Shown one piece after another: positions 1 through 5,377 of a stretch of 6,459 bases of DNA; within the stretch, counting starts at the first letter, position 1; every line of letters starts with the position of its first letter. The translations under genes were made by a program, and so were the position numbers. The DNA is taken from NCBI GenBank assembly GCA_016296045.1, contig JAEDKB010000095.1:1-6459 (forward strand), written 5' to 3'. This stretch comes from Oscillospiraceae bacterium. Its GTDB lineage: Bacteria > Bacillota > Clostridia > Oscillospirales > Oscillospiraceae. The notes beneath the pieces were generated by a model. The model saw nothing but the letters and a program-made list of their open reading frames with translations, was not told the DNA's origin and did not search any database.

Positions 1-1
1 G

Positions 2-61
2 AACGAGATGGTTGAGAGCGACGGAAAGACATTCCGCCGCTTTACAAAAATCGAGGATTGA
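2..61 (+). CDS. C-terminal end of an unidentified protein (5' end outside window)
   Basis: Frame 2 is open from the window edge and ends in TGA at 59-61, giving a 19-residue tail, NEMVESDGKTFRRFTKIED. It is followed 20 bases later by a rightward terminator, which is the main reason to believe a rightward gene ends here. Frame 1 stops almost at once (TGA at 13-15). Frame 3 is also open, to 68, but gives a less protein-like tail (TRWLRATERHSAALQ and so on). The tail is charged and polar with no motif, so no function can be assigned. Confidence 0.45.
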   Translation, partial: NEMVESDGKTFRRFTKIED

Positions 62-80
62 TTCTTGATGAGAATATGAA

Positions 81-130
81 AACCGGCTGAAAGAGAAGTA
101 AAACTCCTTCAGCCGGTTCTTATTTTTTTT
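81..130 (+). terminator. Rho-independent terminator, possibly shared by convergent genes
   Basis: AACCGGCTGAA (81-91) pairs perfectly with TTCAGCCGGTT (108-118). After one mismatch the stem can extend by three more pairs (93-95 with 104-106), leaving an 8-base loop. A T-rich tract (TATTTTTTTT, 121-130) follows, so it works best for the rightward gene ending at 61. The tract runs into the stop codon of the leftward histidine kinase (129-131). Read leftward, the same stem is followed only by TTTTCATATT, so it may also end the kinase transcript, less efficiently. Confidence 0.85.
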
Positions 131-1154
131 ATTTCGGCAGGATGACACGGAAGGTGGAGCCTTCGTTCGGTCGGCTGAGCACTTCGATTACGCCGTCAGA
201 AAGTTCCACAATCCGCTTGACGAGCGCAAGACCGAGGCCGTTGCCTTCTGAGCGGTGCGAGGAATCGCCCTGATAGAATTTTTCAAAGATGCGTTCCTGT
301 ATTTCCATCGGTATTCCGCAGCCATGGTCCGTTACCCCGACCACGACACATTCCTTCTGATCAAGCAGCGAAATCTCAATGACCTGTCCCTCATCACTGA
401 ATTTGATGGCGTTGCTCAAAAGATTGCTCCAGACGTGCATCAGAAGACCCTCGCAGCCGTTGAAGCTGACCTCGTCGAGCATGACATCGAAGGAAAGCTT
501 CTTGATGCTCCATTCCGGTTCCAGTGAGACCACGATTTGACGAATCTGCTCATCCAAACGGAAAACCTGATATTGTTCGGCAAGGGATTTGCTTTCGATT
601 TTTGAAAGCATCAGAATATTGCCGACCAGCGTGGTCAGACGGCGCGTGTTCAAGAGGATCAGATTCAGATATTCATTTCGCTCCGACTCGGAAAGCTCCG
701 GCTCCTGCAGCAGCATGGCGTAGCCCTCAATGGCAGTCAAGGGCGTTTTAAACTCATGCGACACATTGGCAACGAAGTCATTGCTCAACGTGGCGTTGCT
801 GTTCAACTCACGAACCATGGCGTTAAAGTTGCGGAAGGTCGTCTGAACCTCCTGCAGCTTGCTTGAGTCGGAAACCGTAATGTTGAAATTGCCGCGGGCG
901 ACCTCCTTGGAGGCTTTGCTCAGCTTCCGCATGGGAGCAATGATGCGCTTGCCGACGAAATAACTCATCAGACCGCCTGCGACCGCGGAGACAACAAACA
1001 GCGCAATCAGGGTCAGATAGGTCAGATGATAGGCGACTCCGAGTGCGTCGAGCAGGAATAAAACGCCGGTCACCATGCCTGCGGAAAAAAGAATGATAAT
1101 GATAACGATCAGGGAATAGTATACCCGCATACGCGGTGACATTTTATCATTCAT
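129..1154 (-). CDS. Two-component sensor histidine kinase, HAMP type with minimal extracellular loop
   Basis: A 341-residue membrane sensor kinase that autophosphorylates on histidine and passes the phosphate to the regulator encoded just upstream. Two hydrophobic helices (about residues 11-35 and 45-67) are joined by only about ten residues, so there is no extracellular sensor domain. A HAMP linker (about 68-120) follows. The HisKA domain has the H-box VSHEFKTPL with His133. The ATPase domain shows the N-box NLLSNAIKFS (N244, N248), the G1 box DHGCGIP (276-282), the F-box IFEKFYQGD and the G2 box GNGLGLAL (304-311). All catalytic boxes are intact. The start ATG lies inside the end of the regulator gene (8-base overlap, ATGAATGA), with AAGGCGG upstream, suggesting translational coupling; Met5 is a possible alternative start. 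The architecture resembles the intramembrane-sensing kinase SaeS, but family membership and signal are not shown by sequence. Confidence 0.96.
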   Translation of the reverse strand: MNDKMSPRMRVYYSLIVIIIILFSAGMVTGVLFLLDALGVAYHLTYLTLIALFVVSAVAGGLMSYFVGKRIIAPMRKLSKASKEVARGNFNITVSDSSKLQEVQTTFRNFNAMVRELNSNATLSNDFVANVSHEFKTPLTAIEGYAMLLQEPELSESERNEYLNLILLNTRRLTTLVGNILMLSKIESKSLAEQYQVFRLDEQIRQIVVSLEPEWSIKKLSFDVMLDEVSFNGCEGLLMHVWSNLLSNAIKFSDEGQVIEISLLDQKECVVVGVTDHGCGIPMEIQERIFEKFYQGDSSHRSEGNGLGLALVKRIVELSDGVIEVLSRPNEGSTFRVILPK

Positions 1155-1824
1155 TGTGCTTCACCGCCTTGTAGCCAATACCGCGCACGGTAACGATTTC
1201 AAAATCGGGATTGTCACGGAAACGGTCGCGCAGACGGTTGATATGCACATCCACCGTGCGCGGATCGGTCTGGGATTCCACCCCCCAGATATCATCCATG
1301 AGCTGCTGGCGGGTAAAAATGTGGCCGGGAGAGGAGATCAGCTTAAAAAGCAGCAAAAACTCCTTCTGGGGGAGGATGGCCGCGCCGTTACCGCAGGTAA
1401 CGGTGAGAGAATCCAGATCAAAGGCCGTGCTGCCGATGACCTGCCGCCGCTGAGCAACCATCTGTGCGCGGCGAAGCAGAGCGTTGACACGGAGCACCAG
1501 CTCATTGACATTGATCGGCTTGACCATGTAATCATCCGTGCCGGCAATAAAGCCAAACTGCATATCCTGAAAGCTGTCCTTCGCCGTAATCATCAGAATG
1601 GGAATGGCGTTGCCTGCGTCGCGAAGACCGCGTACCAGCGTATAGCCGTCCATTCGAGGCATCATGATATCGGAAACGATCAGGTCGATATATTCATGCT
1701 CCAGCACGTCCAACGCAGCCAGACCGTCCGGCACGCCGACAGCGGTAAAGCCGTTGCGGGTCAGAACGCGGCAAAAAAGCTGCCGCAGCTCGACATCGTC
1801 CTCCGCAACCAGTATCTTGAACAT
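1147..1824 (-). CDS. OmpR/PhoB-family response regulator
   Basis: Cytoplasmic DNA-binding response regulator, 225 residues from the chosen start, the usual length for the family. The receiver domain (about 1-118) has the acidic pair D9/D10, phospho-acceptor D52 in the motif VSDIMMPRMDG, T80 and K102 (the KP motif). The C-terminal winged helix (about 128-223) carries RTVDVHINRLRDRF as recognition helix and the wing motif VTVRGIGYK, typical of OmpR/PhoB members that bind direct repeats. It is the first gene of a leftward operon with the overlapping histidine kinase, its likely cognate partner. An ATG six bases further upstream (1828-1830) is also in frame, but GGAGG would then sit one base from it. 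The ATG at 1822-1824 has 7-base spacing and is preferred. A consensus-like promoter lies immediately upstream. The regulon cannot be read from the protein. Confidence 0.96.
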   Translation of the reverse strand: MFKILVAEDDVELRQLFCRVLTRNGFTAVGVPDGLAALDVLEHEYIDLIVSDIMMPRMDGYTLVRGLRDAGNAIPILMITAKDSFQDMQFGFIAGTDDYMVKPINVNELVLRVNALLRRAQMVAQRRQVIGSTAFDLDSLTVTCGNGAAILPQKEFLLLFKLISSPGHIFTRQQLMDDIWGVESQTDPRTVDVHINRLRDRFRDNPDFEIVTVRGIGYKAVKHNE

Positions 1825-1831
1825 AGACATC

Positions 1832-1836
1832 CCTCC
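1832..1836 (-). promoter_or_regulatory. Ribosome binding site deciding the response regulator start
   Basis: Read leftward, GGAGG is followed by GATGTCT and then ATG at 1824-1822, a 7-base spacing. The alternative ATG at 1830-1828 is only one base away, too close for normal initiation. This favours the start at 1824. Confidence 0.8.
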
Positions 1837-1843
1837 AAGCTCC

Positions 1844-1872
1844 AGTATAACACAGCAGAATGTGCTTGTAAA
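1844..1872 (-). promoter_or_regulatory. Sigma-A type promoter for the two-component operon
   Basis: On the leftward strand, TTTACA (1872-1867, 5 of 6 to TTGACA) and TATACT (1849-1844, 5 of 6 to TATAAT) are separated by exactly 17 bases. Transcription should start near 1837, so the 5' leader before the ATG at 1824 would be only about a dozen bases, barely enough to contain the GGAGG. Confidence 0.75.
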
Positions 1873-1898
1873 AGGAAAAGTCTGTGATTTTTAAGAAA

Positions 1899-1931
1899 AA
1901 TTCATTTCCAGTTTATATTGAGTTGATGTTC
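1899..1931. promoter_or_regulatory. Candidate operator: three imperfect 11-base tandem repeats
   Basis: Three successive 11-base units, AATTCATTTCC (1899-1909), AGTTTATATTG (1910-1920) and AGTTGATGTTC (1921-1931), share the pattern A.TT.AT.T. The last two agree at 8 of 11 positions. An 11-base period is the usual spacing for OmpR/PhoB-type regulators, and GTTTA-N6-GTTGA (1911-1926) has the layout of the SaeR box GTTAA-N6-GTTAA with one mismatch per half. The repeats lie upstream of the two-component promoter and overlap the -35 box of the rightward lipid gene promoter. Inferred only; AT-rich DNA can give such matches by chance. Confidence 0.35.
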
Positions 1932-1946
1932 GCCGACTATGATAAT
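1918..1946 (+). promoter_or_regulatory. Putative promoter of the CDP-alcohol phosphatidyltransferase operon
   Basis: TTGAGT (1918-1923, 4 of 6) and GATAAT (1941-1946, 5 of 6) are 17 bases apart, which would place the transcript start near 1953, about 40 bases before the ATG at 1992. The -35 box lies within the candidate 11-base repeats. Confidence 0.5.
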
Positions 1947-1991
1947 AAAAACGAAAAAATGGTAATACTTTGAAGCAGAGGGGGAAGGACA

Positions 1992-2606
1992 ATGAGCGAA
2001 AAGGATCGCGAACAGGTAGAGCAGGCACAGCATGTGGATACCGACAGAATTCTGACGTTGCCGAATATTCTGAGTTTTTTCCGTTTGATGCTGATACCTC
2101 TGATTGTCTATTTATTTGAGACGGAACAATACTGGTGGGCATTCGGAGCCTTGCTGCTTTCCGGCGCGACGGATGTGGTTGACGGCTGGATTGCGCGCAC
2201 CTTCCATCTCGTTTCCGATTTCGGAAAGGCGCTGGATCCCGTTGCAGACAAGCTCACGCAGATTGCGGTGCTGTTTTGCCTGATGAGGGATTATTGGTGG
2301 GTGCTTGCGGTTCTGATTTTTAAAGAAGTGTTTATCGGAGTTATGACACTGATAGCGCTGAATAAAACGGGAAGCGTCTATTCCGCCGGCTGGTATGGAA
2401 AGCTCTGCACGGTTGTGATTTATCTGTCCATGTTTATTCTGATTCTCTGGCAGCCGATCACCGGAAGCGCGCCGAATCCCACCTTTGTGCTGATTGACTC
2501 GCTGTTGATTGTCGCGCTGGTGCTCTTCTCGTTTGTAAAGTATTTTATCTACTTTTCCAAAATTCTTCGACAGGCGCGTGCTGATAACACGCGCAAAAGC
2601 GTATGA
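1992..2606 (+). CDS. CDP-alcohol phosphatidyltransferase (PgsA-like)
   Basis: A 204-residue integral membrane enzyme that transfers a phosphatidyl group from CDP-diacylglycerol to an alcohol acceptor, most likely glycerol-3-phosphate, the first committed step to phosphatidylglycerol. The family signature DG-x2-AR-x8-G-x3-D-x3-D is complete: D61, D64, G65, A68, R69, G78, D82 and D86. These four aspartates bind the metals and act in catalysis. The N-terminal motif LTLPNILSFFRLMLIPLIVY (residues 21-40) resembles PgsA proteins, and several hydrophobic helices follow, including about 102-122, 138-155 and 166-190. A charged 20-residue N-terminal extension precedes the first helix. Purine-rich AGAGGGGGAAGGA lies just before the ATG. 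The stop codon overlaps the start of the next small gene. Head-group specificity (PGP synthase against a cardiolipin or other synthase of the same fold) cannot be settled from the motif alone, so no symbol is given. Confidence 0.93.
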   Translation: MSEKDREQVEQAQHVDTDRILTLPNILSFFRLMLIPLIVYLFETEQYWWAFGALLLSGATDVVDGWIARTFHLVSDFGKALDPVADKLTQIAVLFCLMRDYWWVLAVLIFKEVFIGVMTLIALNKTGSVYSAGWYGKLCTVVIYLSMFILILWQPITGSAPNPTFVLIDSLLIVALVLFSFVKYFIYFSKILRQARADNTRKSV

Positions 2607-2791
2607 AACGGCGGTTTGTGACGTTCTGGGTAGTACGTCGGGAGCGGATCGGCAATCGCCTTCGAAACGGACCTCAGAAACGGTTTTATCGATGTCCTGC
2701 CTGCCGTTCGGTTCAGTCGGTACCCATTGGGCGGGGGCAAACAAAAATTGTCTGCCGGCGTTGCGGAGAGATTTTTCTGCGCAGAACATAA
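2603..2791 (+). CDS. Small zinc-ribbon protein
   Basis: A 62-residue basic protein whose ATG overlaps the stop of the upstream gene as ATGA, indicating translational coupling; no strong ribosome binding site precedes it. The C-terminal half holds a two-knuckle zinc ribbon, CPAC (C31, C34) and CRRC (C51, C54), separated by a 16-residue loop with PIGRGQTKI, followed by GEIFLRRT. This pattern (YrCPxC, a basic glycine-containing loop, CxxCGexFxRRT) matches, from memory, the C-terminal tail of short Clostridia proteins that also carry membrane helices. Here the N-terminal 30 residues are arginine-rich with no clear membrane segment, so this may be a short form. A terminator starts 5 bases after the stop, which fits a genuine last gene of the operon. 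Function is unknown; zinc or nucleic-acid binding is plausible. Confidence 0.78.
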   Translation: MKRRFVTFWVVRRERIGNRLRNGPQKRFYRCPACRSVQSVPIGRGQTKIVCRRCGEIFLRRT

Positions 2792-2795
2792 AGCG

Positions 2796-2839
2796 AAGGG
2801 ACTGCTGCAAAATCATGGTTTTGCAACGGTCCCTTTTTT
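2796..2839 (+). terminator. Strong Rho-independent terminator
   Basis: AAGGGACTGCTGCAAAA (2796-2812) pairs with TTTTGCAACGGTCCCTT (2819-2835), with one mismatch and one G-U wobble across 17 positions. The loop is 6 bases and T6 follows (2834-2839). It ends the phosphatidyltransferase/zinc-ribbon transcript and separates it from the serpin gene. It also shows that the open frame running leftward from the serpin start is not coding. Confidence 0.92.
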
Positions 2840-2852
2840 GGAACTTCTTGGC

Positions 2853-2867
2853 TTTGATCCCGTCAAA
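2853..2867. promoter_or_regulatory. Short palindrome upstream of serpin gene, possible operator
   Basis: TTTGATCCCGTCAAA has perfect 5-base arms (TTTGA and TCAAA) around a 5-base centre. It lies between the upstream terminator and the serpin ribosome binding site. No convincing -35/-10 pair was found in this 46-base gap. The palindrome could be a regulator site or chance. Confidence 0.2.
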
Positions 2868-2885
2868 ACACCAGAAAAGTATTGT

Positions 2886-2890
2886 GGAGG
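2886..2890 (+). promoter_or_regulatory. Ribosome binding site fixing the serpin start
   Basis: GGAGG lies 8 bases before the ATG at 2899. It is the only good site near a start in this frame and the only start that places a signal peptide at the N-terminus. Upstream ATGs in the same frame lie before or within the terminator. Confidence 0.88.
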
Positions 2891-2898
2891 GTTACAAC

Positions 2899-4122
2899 AT
2901 GAAAAAATGGAAACGATGGATCTGCGGAGCATTGCTGATCGGTTTGAATCTTCAGCTTGCCGCGTGCGCTTCCGTTCCGGTGAAAGATCAAACAGAGCTT
3001 GAGCAGACCGAAATTAGCGGTAACATTTCACAGGAGGATGCAGCCGTCGCTGCGGCGGATTTTTCCGTTGCGCTTTTGCAAAACAGTGCGTTTGAGGAGG
3101 AAAACTGCATCATTTCTCCCTATAGCATTCTGATTGCGATGGCGATGAGTGCAAACGGCGCAGACGGCAATACGCTGGCGCAGATGGAGTCTGCGTTCGG
3201 AATGCCGATTGCCGATTTAAACCGTTGGCTGTCTTCGCTCTGTGAGCAAAGCGGGTCGGAACTGATTTCTGCCAATTCCATCTGGTTCCGTCAGGAGGAC
3301 GGCTTTGAACTGACACAGGAGTTTGTGCAGACCAACGAGGATTACTTTGACGCGCAGATCGTCTCGGCGCCGTTTGATGCACAGACGCTGGAGGATATCA
3401 ACGGCTGGGTCAGTGAGCGTACCGACGGACGGATTCCGTCGATTTTGGATTCACTGGACGCTGCGGCGCTGATGGTGCTGGTGAACGCGCTGACCTTTGA
3501 CGCGGCATGGCAAACACCCTATACGGAGGACGCGCTTTTTGACGGGCAGTTTACAGCCGCGGACGGAACGGTGCAGAATGTCACCATGATGAGAGGGGAA
3601 GAGAATGATTACCTCGATGACGGCAAAGCGACCGGCTTCCTGAAAAGCTATGAAGGCGATCGATACGCCTATGCTGCGCTCCTGCCGAATGAGGGTGTTT
3701 CCATGCAGGAGTATGTAGCCTCTTTAAGCGGGGAAAAGCTGCTTGCCCTGCTGAACAGTGCATCAAATGAGACGGTGAAGACGCAAATGCCCGCATACAA
3801 GGCGGAGACGTTTGCGGATATGGCAGATGCCTTGCAGGCAATGGGCATCACAGATGCATTTTCGCCCAATGCCGATTTCGGTAAAATCAGCGATCAGCCA
3901 ATGTGTATCGAACAGGTGCTCCATAAAACCTGCTTGAAGGTGCATGCGGGCGGTACGGAAGCCGCTGCCGCAACGGCAGTCGTTATGGAAAAGAGTGCCA
4001 TGATAAACAAAGAATATAAGGAAGTTATTTTGAACCGCCCCTATGTGATGGCGATTGTGGATCGGGAAACAAATGCGATTGTGTTTTTGGGCGTGGTAAA
4101 TTCGATTGATGCGTCTGAATAG
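2899..4122 (+). CDS. Serpin-family protease inhibitor, predicted lipoprotein
   Basis: A 407-residue serpin, predicted to be exported and anchored to the outer face of the membrane. The N-terminus MKKWKRW is followed by a hydrophobic stretch and the lipobox LAAC (20-23), so Cys23 should be lipidated. A polar linker leads to the serpin fold from about residue 44. Family landmarks include IISPYSI (71-77), LVNALTFDAAW (194-204), the hinge GGTEAAAATAVVM (351-363) and LNRPYVMAIVD (378-388), close to the serpin signature but with Tyr in place of the usual Phe. The hinge has Gly at P15, Thr at P14 and Ala at P12-P9, the pattern of inhibitory serpins that trap proteases by loop insertion. Counting from P14 puts P1 at Ser366; Lys365-Ser366 is an alternative cleavage bond. 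Four cysteines (70, 115, 336, 345) remain besides the lipid Cys. The target is unknown; a host or microbial serine protease, or a papain-like protease, is possible. It appears to stand alone: a terminator lies upstream, and the ddl promoter downstream. Confidence 0.95.
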   Translation: MKKWKRWICGALLIGLNLQLAACASVPVKDQTELEQTEISGNISQEDAAVAAADFSVALLQNSAFEEENCIISPYSILIAMAMSANGADGNTLAQMESAFGMPIADLNRWLSSLCEQSGSELISANSIWFRQEDGFELTQEFVQTNEDYFDAQIVSAPFDAQTLEDINGWVSERTDGRIPSILDSLDAAALMVLVNALTFDAAWQTPYTEDALFDGQFTAADGTVQNVTMMRGEENDYLDDGKATGFLKSYEGDRYAYAALLPNEGVSMQEYVASLSGEKLLALLNSASNETVKTQMPAYKAETFADMADALQAMGITDAFSPNADFGKISDQPMCIEQVLHKTCLKVHAGGTEAAAATAVVMEKSAMINKEYKEVILNRPYVMAIVDRETNAIVFLGVVNSIDASE

Positions 4123-4163
4123 GAGCAGGCTCTGCCGACTTTCGGAAAAAGTGGAAAAAAGAC

Positions 4164-4192
4164 TTGTTTTTATGCTGCAAATAACATATGAT
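4164..4192 (+). promoter_or_regulatory. Putative promoter of the ddl operon
   Basis: TTGTTT (4164-4169) and TATGAT (4187-4192, 5 of 6) are separated by 17 bases. Transcription would start near 4199, giving a leader of about 110 bases before the GTG start at 4310. The -35 match is only 3 of 6, so the call rests on the -10 box, the spacing and the position in the 187-base gap after the serpin. Confidence 0.5.
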
Positions 4193-4239
4193 AGTACTGT
4201 TTTCTAATGAAACGCGGCTGTGATGCCAATGATAATGAG

Positions 4240-4280
4240 CCTTCCGTTCTGTTGCTATGAATCAACAGAATCGGCAGAGG
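4240..4280 (+). promoter_or_regulatory. Leader hairpin upstream of ddl
   Basis: TTCTGTTG (4247-4254) pairs perfectly with CAACAGAA (4263-4270) around an 8-base loop. Skipping T4271, CCG (4244-4246) pairs with CGG (4272-4274). After a two-base bulge, CCTT (4240-4243) pairs with GAGG (4277-4280), giving about 15 pairs in all. The hairpin ends 14 bases before the GGAGG of ddl and is followed, after 8 bases, by T6 (4289-4294). That spacing is too long for a standard terminator. It may be a regulatory leader structure, a weak terminator or attenuator, or the end of serpin read-through transcripts. Confidence 0.5.
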
Positions 4281-4294
4281 TTGAACTATTTTTT

Positions 4295-4299
4295 GGAGG
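4295..4299 (+). promoter_or_regulatory. Ribosome binding site supporting a GTG start for ddl
   Basis: GGAGG lies 10 bases before the in-frame GTG at 4310. The protein from this GTG begins SKLSVCVLFGG, exactly where Ddl proteins usually start. The frame is open back to an ATG at 4220, but that would add 30 residues unlike the family and would translate through the leader hairpin. Confidence 0.8.
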
Positions 4300-4309
4300 C
4301 AGACTATTT

Positions 4310-5377
4310 GTGAGTAAACTAAGCGTTTGTGTGCTGTTTGGCGGCATTTCGCCGGAGCATGAGGTATCGCTTCGCAGCGCGGAGTCGGTGCTCAACAATC
4401 TGGATCAATCGAAATATCATATATTTCCCGTCGGTATCACGAAAAGCGGTGACTGGATCCTTTACGGCGGCGACGACTACAGTGACCTGCCCAGCGGCAG
4501 ATGGCTCGACTGCGAGAAAAACCGCAAAGCAGCCATTTCGCCGGTGCGCGGGCAAGGACTTCTGAGCTTTGAGGGCGACTGTGTTGTGCGCGAGCGGATC
4601 GATGTGGTTTTTCCGGTGCTTCATGGGCAGAACGGGGAAGACGGTGCAATGCAGGGCTTGATGCAGCTTGCAGGGATTCCCTGTGTCGGACCGGAAGTGG
4701 CCTCCTCCGCAACCTGCATGGATAAAACCCTGACCAAGCTGGTTGTGGATGCCGCCGGTATTCGTCAGGCTGCTTGGCAGCTCATTACGGCGCAGAGCCT
4801 GAAAAGCAATCCGGAAGCCGTGCTGGATGCGGTGGAAAAGAAATTCTCCTATCCTGTTTTTATCAAGCCGGCAGGGACCGGCTCTTCCGTTGGCGTTTCC
4901 AAGGCGAAAAACCGCGAGGCTCTGCTGACAGCACTGCGGGACGCGGCAAAGTTTGACCGAAAAATCCTGGTGGAAGAGTTTATTAACGGCCATGAGGTTG
5001 AGGTTGCCGTTCTGGGCAATGATGCGCCGGCAGCGTCTATCTGCGGAGAGATCGACGCCGGAACGGAATTCTATGACTATGATGCAAAGTATATTTCCGA
5101 CTGTGCACGTCTGTATATTCCGGCGCGAATTGATGAGCAGACAGCCGAAACGGTGCGTGAAGCGGCAGTCAGAGCATATCAGGCGCTGGGCTGCAAGGGC
5201 CTTTCCCGTGTAGACTTCTTTGTGACCTACGAAGGAAACGAGGTTGTTTTCAACGAGATCAACACGATTCCGGGCTTTACCTCAATCTCCATGTATCCCA
5301 AGCTCTTTGCGGCAAGCGGAATTCCGTATTCGCAGCTGCTTGACCGCCTGTTGGAATTGGCAATGGAGGCAAAATGA
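4310..5377 (+). CDS. ddl: D-alanine--D-alanine ligase
   Basis: A 355-residue cytoplasmic ATP-grasp ligase that joins two D-alanines using ATP, supplying the dipeptide added by MurF to the peptidoglycan precursor. The N-terminal domain has VLFGGISPEHEVSLRSA (8-24) and FPVLHGQNGEDGAMQG (101-116). The end of that domain has SATCMDK (133-139). The ATP-binding region shows FIKPAGTGSSVGVSKA (184-199) and the strand VEEFINGHEVEVAVLG. The omega-loop EFYDYDAKY (253-261) is the type found in D-Ala:D-Ala ligases rather than in VanA/VanB-type D-Ala:D-Lac ligases. R300, D302, E316 and N318 in RVDFF and FNEINTIPGFTSISMYPKL are the metal and substrate residues. Everything expected for an active enzyme is present. 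Translation starts at GTG. Its end overlaps the next gene by four bases (ATGA), so the two are likely cotranslated. No vancomycin resistance genes accompany it, so a housekeeping role is inferred. Confidence 0.96.
   Translation: MSKLSVCVLFGGISPEHEVSLRSAESVLNNLDQSKYHIFPVGITKSGDWILYGGDDYSDLPSGRWLDCEKNRKAAISPVRGQGLLSFEGDCVVRERIDVVFPVLHGQNGEDGAMQGLMQLAGIPCVGPEVASSATCMDKTLTKLVVDAAGIRQAAWQLITAQSLKSNPEAVLDAVEKKFSYPVFIKPAGTGSSVGVSKAKNREALLTALRDAAKFDRKILVEEFINGHEVEVAVLGNDAPAASICGEIDAGTEFYDYDAKYISDCARLYIPARIDEQTAETVREAAVRAYQALGCKGLSRVDFFVTYEGNEVVFNEINTIPGFTSISMYPKLFAASGIPYSQLLDRLLELAMEAK

Noticed and set aside
1156..1887. Long rightward open frame opposite the response regulator
   Set aside because: It is the antisense shadow of a well-supported response regulator with all catalytic motifs. 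It shows no recognisable domain and has no ribosome binding site.
2112..2816. Leftward 234-residue open frame opposite the phosphatidyltransferase and zinc-ribbon genes
   Set aside because: It lies antisense to two supported genes, starts inside the loop of a terminator and has a low-quality composition rich in Arg, Gln and His.
2840..2885. Serpin promoter (TTGATC at 2854 with TATTGT at 2880)
   Set aside because: The spacer is 20 bases and the -10-like box abuts the ribosome binding site. The combination is too poor to call.
2578..2898. Open frame extending the serpin 107 residues upstream
   Set aside because: It overlaps the end of the phosphatidyltransferase and the zinc-ribbon gene, runs through a strong terminator, and would bury the lipoprotein signal peptide. 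GGAGG at 2886 points to the start at 2899.
4123..4163. Possible terminator directly after the serpin gene (ACTTT-CGGAA-AAAGT, and GCAG-GCT-CTGC)
   Set aside because: The stems are only 4-5 pairs and no T-run follows, so neither is a credible intrinsic terminator.
4220..4309. ATG-initiated 30-residue N-terminal extension of ddl
   Set aside because: The family starts at the GTG at 4310, which has its own GGAGG. The extension has no family similarity, no good ribosome binding site and crosses the leader hairpin.
4319..4993. Leftward 224-residue open frame opposite ddl
   Set aside because: It is an antisense shadow of a complete ATP-grasp ligase, with no family motif.
4310..5377. Vancomycin-resistance type D-Ala:D-Lac or D-Ala:D-Ser ligase
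   Set aside because: The FYDYDAKY omega-loop fits ordinary D-Ala:D-Ala ligases, and no vanH, vanX or vanT-like genes are adjacent.
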